Of a stretch of DNA of 64,000 bases, positions 57,162 through 64,000 are shown piece after piece. The first letter of the stretch is position 1, and every line of letters starts with the position of its first letter. The notes beneath the pieces are model-generated. The model did no database searches, was not told where the DNA came from, and saw nothing but the letters and a program-made list of their open reading frames with translations. The position numbers and the translations under genes are program-made. Origin of the DNA: Methanolobus psychrotolerans (GTDB lineage: Archaea; Halobacteriota; Methanosarcinia; Methanosarcinales; Methanosarcinaceae); contig NZ_MBKP01000027.1 of the NCBI RefSeq assembly GCF_002243045.1, positions 16,472-80,471 on the forward strand, read 5' to 3'.

Positions 57162-58516
57162 TAATCTGTGTCTGAAGATAGGGATTTACATTAAAATGTA
57201 AGGAATTATTTTTTTTAGACACAGATAAACAAGGATTTACACAGATTTTATGATATATCAGATTTATGAAATCATAACGCGAAGTTTTAGCTGAGTGAAA
57301 GTGCAAAAAGACCATAAATCTCATTCCTTCCAACACTTAATCTGTGTTAATCTGTAGAATCTGTGTCTGAAGACAGTGATTTGCATTAAACTGTAAGGAA
57401 TTATGTTTTTTTAGACACTGATTAACACAGATTTACACAGATTTGAGATTGAACTGGTTTTGTGTACCAACGCCAGGGGATTTGTGTTGACATAGTATTC
57501 TCTACACCTTTCATCATCCAAAATCTGTGTTAATCTGTGGAATCTGTGTCTGAAGACAGTAATTTACAGTAAACTGTGGTATTGGAAATTATTTTTTTTA
57601 GACACTGATTAACACTGATTAACACAGATTTGAGCTTGAATTGGTTTTGTGCACCAACGCCAGGGGATTTGTGTTGACATAGTATTCTCTACACCTTTCA
57701 TCATCCAAAATCTGTGTTAATCTGTGGAATCTGTGTCTGAAGACAGTAATTTACAGTAAACTGTAGTATTGGGAATTATTTTTTTTAGACACTGATTAAC
57801 ACTGATTTACACAGATTTGAGATTGAACTGGTTTTGTGCACCAACGCCAAGAAATATTAGTGGAAAGTGATGCCAAAGTATTCTCCACACCTTTCATCAT
57901 CCAAAATCTGTGTTAATCTGTGGAATCTGTGTCTGAAGACAGTAATTTACAGTAAACTGTAGTATTGGGAATTATGTTATTTTAGACACTGATTAACACT
58001 GATTTACACAGATCTGAGCTTGAATTGGTTTTGTGTACCAACGCCAGAAAATATTAGTGGAAAGTGATGCCAAAGTATTCTCCACACCTTTCATCATCCA
58101 AAATCTGTGTTAATCTGTGGAATCTGTGTCTGAAGACAGTAATTTACAGTAAACTGTAGTATTGGGAATTATGTTATTTTAGACACTGATTAACACAGAT
58201 TAACACAGATTTGAGATTGAATTGGTTTTGTGCACCAACGCCAGAAAATATTAGTGGAAAGTGATGCCAAAGTATTCTCCACACCTTTCATCATCCAAAA
58301 TCTGTGTTAATCTGTGGAATCTGTGTCTGAAGACAGTGATTTACAGTAAACTGTAAGGAATTATGTTTTTTTAGACACTGATAAACACTGATTTACACAG
58401 ATTTGAGTTTGAACTGGTTTTGTGTACCAACACCAGGGGATTTGTGTTGACATAGTATTCTCTACACCTTTCATCATCCAAGATCCGTGTTGATCTGTGG
58501 AATCTGTGTCTGAGGA
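57162..58516. repeat. Interspersed tandem array 2 (seven units, ~187-197 bp)
   Basis: Seven units begin at 57218, 57414, 57601, 57788, 57985, 58182 and 58374. The same decamer arms occur, but the core is a distinct subfamily (CCAACGCCAGGGG, CTACACCTTTCATC, AAGACAGTAATTTACAG). The unit at 57218 has a different core that repeats the leader of the GxxExxY gene. Three units (57788-58182) share an AATATTAGTGGAAAGTGATGCC core variant, indicating local duplication. Confidence 0.93.
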
Positions 58517-58835
58517 TAATTATCCCATATTCCGCAGGTACTAACCGATCTTGAATGATTTTGCTTGATAGCGTTTTTGTAATATAATTAGTACCAACTC
58601 TAGTTTTATATATTGAGAAATACCTCGTTTTGATATCATTTCCTGGTGGCAGACTAAATATAATTCACAATGCATACAATCAAAACCAGCATCAAGCAAA
58701 ATTATGAGCTTTTTGATCTACCTGTGGAATGTGAGATGATGATCTATGTGTGCAGACACTTATTAGCATAGCATTATGACTGGAAATATTTCACTGTTCT
58801 CAAATAGTTGAACACGGCACAGTGACGTTGGGAAT
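58517..58835. other. Gene-free spacer between array 2 and the giant surface gene
   Basis: About 320 bp of AT-rich sequence with no frame, repeat unit or RNA gene that I can support, only the flanking terminator. Confidence 0.5.
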
Positions 58836-58866
58836 GAAAAAAGTCAGCCCCTTGTGGGGGGGGCTG
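58836..58866 (-). terminator. Terminator of the 1523-residue surface protein gene
   Basis: Hairpin arms CAGCCCC (58845-58851) and GGGGCTG (58860-58866), nine bases after the stop. Read on the minus strand it is followed by ACTTTTTTC. Confidence 0.7.
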
Positions 58867-58874
58867 TATTGTAT

Positions 58875-61800
58875 TTATACGGTTTCACCAAAGTGACCGG
58901 CAACTATGGAGAGGTCCTGGATGTTCACAACACCGTCCTGGTTCACATCCCAGCGAGGAAGGTCTCCTGTATAAACCATGCCGTAGTTCTGGCCTACCAG
59001 GGTGATGTCAAGTACGTTGACGATACTATCCTCATTGACATCCCATCTTGGCTGCAGGTCAGTGATGGTCACGGTGCTTGAAACCGTTACTTCATCGATG
59101 CCATCACTTACTATTGCCTGGATGGTATGTGTGCCTGCGGACTCATACCCAAGGTCCCATGTGTAGCTTGATGCTGTGCTGACCTGTGAGCCGTCGATCT
59201 TTATGATGTAACTGAGGCTCTGCCCGTCTGCATCGCTTGCAGCTATGTTCACGTTGATGGTGGACCCTTCCTCAAAGACCGAGCCGTCTGCCGGTTCAAA
59301 GAGAGTTATTACAGGTATGTGGTTCATAGGGGTTACTGTGACAGTGACGGTCACCGAGTCTGTGAGGTATCCGTCTGTGACTTCAAAGATGGCCTCATAG
59401 CTTCCTGCATCCCCGTATGCTGGTGTCCATGTGAATGTGGCTGTTCCTGTGTCAAAGGATGCACCGGAGGGTAGTGAAGTGGCTGTATATGTAAGGTCAT
59501 CCTCTTCAGCGTCTGTTGCACTTACTGTGAAGCTCAGTCTCTGCTCTTCCTCTACGGATTGTGCACCAATTGAGCTGAACTGCGGAGCTGTGTCAATGAG
59601 CACCGTTGCATTGGATGTGGTATATTCAGCCGGATTGGAGTCTGCATCACTTAATATTACACCGGATAAACCAAGGTCAAGTACACCTGAAGAGCTGCCT
59701 GCGACCATGTTCACTGTGGCCATGATCCCTGATTCAGATATACTACCTGAACCCACAATTGCAGAGTACACGTGGCTTAGAATACCAAATGTATTATCAA
59801 TGCTACCATATTCAAAGGTCGTAGCAAACAGATCAGGAGAGAACAGACCGCCCTCATTAACAGAAGAAACACTTGCAAGATGACTGTATTGCAGATCGAA
59901 CTGTGATCCTGTCAGGGATTGCTTCGGATCTATGTACACGTCAAGACTGAATGATTCCCCCGGCGCCACAACACTTGAAGATGGAGATATGGTTATGACA
60001 GAATATTCCGGTTCCGATACAAATACAGTCCATGACCGTGAAATGGTTCCTGCTGCTGCAACACCATCAAACCTGACCGTATGTGTACTTGCAGTATCCC
60101 AGTCATGTACATAATTTACTACACCACTTTCCACAAGGCTGTCATCCAGATACCAGAGAGCAGATGTGAACTCTTGTCCTGAGTCAACAGCGAAGGTTGT
60201 AGATTCACCAACTGATGATGTGAGTGAAGTTGCTGATGGAGTGAATGAGAGGCCTGTACCTGAGGGGACGGGGGATTCTGCTTCATTTACCATATCCCAT
60301 ACCTGCAGGACCGATCCGGCAGCATTTGAACCTTGGAACACAATAGAATGATCTCCAGCTTCCGGTACCCAGTCATATACCATTGAATTGGAAGCAACAA
60401 GTTCTCCATCAACATACCAATTCATTGCAACAAGAGCTTCATCAGTCCAGACCCTGAATGTTTTGGCTTCGCCTAGAGTATGCGGATTATCTTCGGCAGG
60501 AGCAAAACCTGTTATGTGTGGTCCGGTGCTATTTTCAGGGATCACTGCTGTTATGGTGTATGTCGGAACATCAGGATTCTCACGATACCAGGATGGATCG
60601 GGAGAGATACCGGCGAGAGATACCGATTGACCGGACGGGGTCTCAACATTCATAGTATATGTCAAAGACTCTTTGTTCAGATTACCTGCATCATCACTTG
60701 TTAATACATAATCAACCAGTACAATGGAGTTTTCCAGATCGCCTGATCTTGGCAAGGAAGTCTGTCCATTGGAGTCTGTAACAGCAGCACCTAGAGGCAA
60801 TGCATTGTACCATCTGGTGTATGTACCTCCTGAATAAGTTATGTTGTGCATATTTCCGACAAGATTGCCATCTTCATCGAAATAACCTGTGCCATATCCA
60901 CTTACACCACCTTCGCCAGGTCCATATTTATCTGCAATATATTCTCTGTGCTCATACAGTGATTCTGCCGGATACTTTGAATTTGATGGTTCGAAAAATA
61001 CTTCTGAATTGGATATAGAAGCATCTAGTGAATCTTTTAAGATAATGTCAAGATAATACTTGGTAACAATCTCAGCTTCATCATATTGATATGTCCCACC
61101 AACTCTTGGATGACCATCTATTGAAAGTTTTACCTCGTCATAAAGAGTGTTTAGTAGAGCAAGCGTGGATTTCTCATTTTTGTTCCAATAGTTCTGATAA
61201 TACTCATACTTTAATGCCTTCATAGCACTGATATCAACACCACGAAGATCACTATCCTTTAGGGTTGTTGCATTCTGTATCCATTCGCCTCCAATAACTT
61301 TCAGGCTGATATCAGTCTTGGGTTCAACGAAGGTTACATTTTCAACTACATAATCCACTAAATCCATCCTCGGTACTATCCAAAGTCCTTTTTCACCATA
61401 AGATTGCCTCTTTTTCTGATTATGATTTTCATAAGCACCTCTTAAGGTATAATCTCCGTAATCTATAGAACTGTGATTACTAAATATCACGTTCCTTATT
61501 GTGACTTCGTAAGGAGCATCCAGGAAAAGGTTTCCAGTATTATCAATTGTTGAATTCTCAACTATGAATTGACCACGGAAATCGTATATATGATTTGTTC
61601 GTGGTTGTGATGTTTTAGCATCATTGTTCCTTGAAACATCGGGGTCATAGACGTTTTCAGATATCGAACTTGCAAAGTTCCATATCATTGGATAGTTAGT
61701 TGCTGTAATAGTTGAATCTGTTATGCTAAGCTTCACTCCAACTTTAGGATTGATGCTGAGAGATTGATCCGAAGTATCAATAATCAATTTTTCATTATCG

Positions 61801-63446
61801 ATTATTAATTCACTGCCATCATACAAGGCAATATTTGTTTTGAGTATTGCAGTTCGGGTGTTAGAATCATATGTAATATAATCTGGATTGTCAATTGCAT
61901 CTGCAATTTGCTTCAAAGTTACATTTTTACCAGATATTTTAATACCTACTTCATCAACAGGATCCAATCTACCATAAGTTGTTTCCCCTGTTTCCCACCA
62001 TTTAGGATATATTCCATACTCCATCTTTGTAGGTGGATATATATATCTATCCTTATAAACTTCAATACAATCCAACTGTAGCAAACTGTTTGCAGCTAAT
62101 GATAACTTACTTGCACTAGACAGGGCATCTTCAAAGTTTGCATGAACATTAGGCATCATTACGTCATCAACATAAACTGTCCACCATCCTTCATTCGTTT
62201 TAATGATTGTTATGTCTAGCCAATCACTATTATACCAATTATGTACACCTGGTGCTTGCCCTAACCATCGTCTTGATGCAGGCACGTATCCATGTTCATT
62301 TAATATTGAGAAATAATCATGAAATTCATTGCTTTGCCATTCTGATCTCCAGCTGTAACCATTTGTGTCAAACACTTGAAAATAATATATGTTTTTCACA
62401 CCGGGATTTCTAATTTTATATTTAAATGTTCCATCTGTAATATCAAATTTAGTTGATAATACATTTCCAGTACCAGTTAATGTCCCAGATAAAAATCCTT
62501 TTGAAACAAGGTTTTCTGATCGATCATAATATGCTAATTCTCTACCCCAAGGGTCGGTTATATAGCTTGTTCTCCACACATTATTCCTATCTATAAAATA
62601 TTCAATAAAATCAGGCGCTTCATTTTCTGATAAACTTGAAATTAGCCATTCTCTTACAAAAGTTGAACTATTTTCATATATTCCTTCGACTCTTATTTCC
62701 CATATTTGTGAAGAAGGTTGATAATCAATTCCTTCTGGAACTCTAAATGTAAAAGAATCCAGATCGATGTTTTGATTTACCTTATTTACAGACCAAGTAT
62801 ATGAAGAAACATTGTCTTCTTTTATCGAAAAAATAATCTCCTCATTAGTTTCAACCGTAAATGCATAACTATCATTATTTGTTTTTGTATTATAACCAAT
62901 ATCTGCATCTGAAGCATATGTTTCTATTTTCATGTAAGGGATATTCACACCGGATTCACTGGAGTTAAACCGATGATGCTGACCATGTGATGAACGAGTT
63001 TGAAATGCATAATATCCCGGTTCATCAACAACTGAAGTAACATTCCATGTAACCCATTGACCTATAGAATAAGGAGCATTAGCAACTGTATAATCCTGCC
63101 ATTGTTCCACACTGGGCCTTCCGTTGTTCCATGTAACTTTATCTGCTTCCCAGTCAGGTGATATTCTGGCTAAAGCAATTGTACTTGATCCATAACCACC
63201 TGTAACAAACATATTAAGAGTGGCAGATTCAGTAAATTCTGGCACATAAAATGTTACGTAAGCATATTGTGTTATAGAGGTGCTGGAATGAGAATACAAT
63301 GATTCAGAGGATTCAAAGTTTATGTTTGCCTTATTGTTGTCTATATAAACATCTTCAATAGGATTTATTAGTATTTCGTCTGCTGCAGCAATGTTGATTA
63401 AAAACAAGATTAATAATAATGTCCATATAAATTTTGTAAAATCCAC
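58875..63446 (-). CDS. Giant secreted protein with DNRLRE-like, Ig-like, cohesin and dockerin domains
   Basis: 1523 residues with a signal peptide (about 1-22). An N-terminal DNRLRE/disaggregatase-repeat-like domain (24-190) is followed by a LamG-like region (about 300-470), a beta-helix-like middle (480-960) and Ig/PKD-like modules. A cohesin-type domain lies at about 1145-1282, then putative Ig domains (about 1283-1465), and a C-terminal type I dockerin (about 1466-1523) with two calcium loops, DVNEDSIVNVLD and DVNQDGVVNIQD. The start is GTG behind GGTGAG. It may be an S-layer or aggregation protein. Confidence 0.88.
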   Translation of the reverse strand: MDFTKFIWTLLLILFLINIAAADEILINPIEDVYIDNNKANINFESSESLYSHSSTSITQYAYVTFYVPEFTESATLNMFVTGGYGSSTIALARISPDWEADKVTWNNGRPSVEQWQDYTVANAPYSIGQWVTWNVTSVVDEPGYYAFQTRSSHGQHHRFNSSESGVNIPYMKIETYASDADIGYNTKTNNDSYAFTVETNEEIIFSIKEDNVSSYTWSVNKVNQNIDLDSFTFRVPEGIDYQPSSQIWEIRVEGIYENSSTFVREWLISSLSENEAPDFIEYFIDRNNVWRTSYITDPWGRELAYYDRSENLVSKGFLSGTLTGTGNVLSTKFDITDGTFKYKIRNPGVKNIYYFQVFDTNGYSWRSEWQSNEFHDYFSILNEHGYVPASRRWLGQAPGVHNWYNSDWLDITIIKTNEGWWTVYVDDVMMPNVHANFEDALSSASKLSLAANSLLQLDCIEVYKDRYIYPPTKMEYGIYPKWWETGETTYGRLDPVDEVGIKISGKNVTLKQIADAIDNPDYITYDSNTRTAILKTNIALYDGSELIIDNEKLIIDTSDQSLSINPKVGVKLSITDSTITATNYPMIWNFASSISENVYDPDVSRNNDAKTSQPRTNHIYDFRGQFIVENSTIDNTGNLFLDAPYEVTIRNVIFSNHSSIDYGDYTLRGAYENHNQKKRQSYGEKGLWIVPRMDLVDYVVENVTFVEPKTDISLKVIGGEWIQNATTLKDSDLRGVDISAMKALKYEYYQNYWNKNEKSTLALLNTLYDEVKLSIDGHPRVGGTYQYDEAEIVTKYYLDIILKDSLDASISNSEVFFEPSNSKYPAESLYEHREYIADKYGPGEGGVSGYGTGYFDEDGNLVGNMHNITYSGGTYTRWYNALPLGAAVTDSNGQTSLPRSGDLENSIVLVDYVLTSDDAGNLNKESLTYTMNVETPSGQSVSLAGISPDPSWYRENPDVPTYTITAVIPENSTGPHITGFAPAEDNPHTLGEAKTFRVWTDEALVAMNWYVDGELVASNSMVYDWVPEAGDHSIVFQGSNAAGSVLQVWDMVNEAESPVPSGTGLSFTPSATSLTSSVGESTTFAVDSGQEFTSALWYLDDSLVESGVVNYVHDWDTASTHTVRFDGVAAAGTISRSWTVFVSEPEYSVITISPSSSVVAPGESFSLDVYIDPKQSLTGSQFDLQYSHLASVSSVNEGGLFSPDLFATTFEYGSIDNTFGILSHVYSAIVGSGSISESGIMATVNMVAGSSSGVLDLGLSGVILSDADSNPAEYTTSNATVLIDTAPQFSSIGAQSVEEEQRLSFTVSATDAEEDDLTYTATSLPSGASFDTGTATFTWTPAYGDAGSYEAIFEVTDGYLTDSVTVTVTVTPMNHIPVITLFEPADGSVFEEGSTINVNIAASDADGQSLSYIIKIDGSQVSTASSYTWDLGYESAGTHTIQAIVSDGIDEVTVSSTVTITDLQPRWDVNEDSIVNVLDITLVGQNYGMVYTGDLPRWDVNQDGVVNIQDLSIVAGHFGETV

Positions 63447-63777
63447 GGCCTCACCTGTTTATGTTTTTGATTATAGCTTCTATATTATAAAATTAAACGT
63501 TTGGACATGATTATATAAGCTATGAACACAGATGATTTACAATTATTATAATGTACATAAATGTTCAGTAAGTTACCCATATAATTATTACAGAAGCAAA
63601 AGTCTTCTTTTTTTATTTTTGCAAGTTCTGTCCAACTCAATATTATTCTCATGTATTCTCTGCCAATAATACTGGATTGTACTATATAAAAATGCGTTAA
63701 TTCATCTTAAAGAGATATTGACAAAAAAAGTGTTTAGTATAAACATTTGTAATGGTACAAATTATCAAATAAAAAAT
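63447..63777. promoter_or_regulatory. Promoter region of the giant gene and flank of IS66
   Basis: On the minus strand GCTTATATAAT (63510-63520) is the probable TATA box, giving a leader of about 45 bases before GTG 63446. The remainder to 63777 is AT-rich and featureless. Confidence 0.5.
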
Positions 63778-64000
63778 GTAACTATTCAGCCATCCTTCCA
63801 GCACTAAAGTAAAAATCAATATACTATGACCTCATTTTAACGTTCAGAAAAAAGATTTTATTGATCAGAGGGGATTTGTATAGAACGGGAAGAAATACTT
63901 GCAGTTTATGATGCTGGTCCTGAGGCAGTCGTCGAACTTGTTACTCAGCTATTTTTGATAATAGAAAAACTGGAAGAACGTGTCAAGCATCTGGAAGAGA
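63778..64000 (+). mobile_element. IS66-family element (left part, continues beyond window)
   Basis: The element starts with GTAACTATTCAGCC (63778-63791), which is the terminal repeat seen in the 45478-45670 miniature element. A transposase frame follows from about 63880. The right end is outside the window, so target duplication cannot be checked. Confidence 0.8.
63880..64000 (+). CDS. IS66-family transposase, N-terminal fragment
   Basis: Forty codons are visible, giving EREEILAVYDAGPEAVVELV then a leucine-zipper-like heptad (LEERVKHLEE), the usual N-terminus of IS66 TnpC-type transposases. No ATG, GTG or TTG precedes the first residue in frame: the codon at 63880 is ATA, after GGGGATTTGT. 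A mutated start or a noncanonical start are both possible. The protein continues off the right edge. Confidence 0.75.
   Translation, partial: MEREEILAVYDAGPEAVVELVTQLFLIIEKLEERVKHLEE

Noticed and set aside
57139..57336. N-terminal extension of the GxxExxY protein
   Set aside because: The 66 extra codons are repeat sequence and the family begins at MENYK; the internal ATG at 57138 has a ribosome site.
55034..58516. CRISPR array
   Set aside because: Units are ~180 bp and the sequence between the arms is conserved rather than unique, so there are no spacers; no cas genes are present.

Overview
The window reads as chromosome of a methanogenic archaeon of the Methanosarcinaceae, most like a marine or brackish methylotroph (Methanolobus or Methanococcoides type). 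The reasons are a complete acetyl-CoA decarbonylase/synthase (cdh) operon in the order cdhA-cdhB-cdhC-cooC-cdhD-cdhE, an archaeal information-processing set (TFE, Nmd3, proteasome beta subunit, KH-beta-CASP nuclease aCPSF1), a homocitrate-synthase-type enzyme of coenzyme B synthesis, type II GAPDH, PEF-CTERM surface proteins and a seven-gene Mrp sodium/proton antiporter operon. Shine-Dalgarno sequences are of the GGTGAT/AGGAGG type and promoters have TTTATATA-like TATA boxes. The genus is an inference.

Layout. 1-5829: mrpA-G on the minus strand, with mrpG running off the left edge. 6072-8011: a membrane protein, a zinc ribbon and a HAD hydrolase. 8054-14184: minus-strand information-processing genes (aCPSF1, psmB, an HD protein, tfe, an ATP-grasp protein, nmd3). 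14229-16525: a DUF362/ferredoxin protein, then three very small plus-strand genes meeting an unknown gene. 16615-24516: the cdh operon. 24885-29996: AN1-rhomboid protease, NYN protein, AksA-type synthase, NAD kinase, FBPase/IMPase. 30012-32171: GAPDH, the nickel protein CooT and a DUF89 protein. 32433-38846: a PEF-CTERM protein, a Ca/Na exchanger, an HTH-CBS regulator, two aminotransferases and flavin genes (ribC, ribH, ribL). 39080-43847: a large PAS histidine kinase, a cytochrome b5-like protein, msrA behind a 13-bp tandem array, and a second PEF-CTERM protein.

The right third is accessory. 44100-46010 is an IS200/IS605 element with intact tnpB and a tnpA split by a 193-bp miniature element that has IS66-type ends and an 8-bp target duplication. 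46033-47225 holds an ArsR-type regulator, a small membrane protein and a secreted protein with a palindromic operator pair. 47550-54904 is a glycosylation island with all four enzymes for UDP-2,3-diacetamido-2,3-dideoxyglucuronate, an SDR epimerase, a VanZ protein and a MraY/AglH-type transferase. 55034-58516 is a striking block: 16 copies of a ~173-197 bp repeat built of ACACAGATTA-like decamers in inverted arms, in two subfamilies on either side of a single GxxExxY (PD-(D/E)XK-like) gene. 58875-63446 encodes a 1523-residue secreted protein carrying both a cohesin and a dockerin. The window ends inside an IS66 element whose terminus matches the miniature element in tnpA.

The repeat array around the GxxExxY gene is the best candidate for an under-described system. 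The SD-containing tandem repeat before msrA and the IS66-type miniature element are the next most informative observations.
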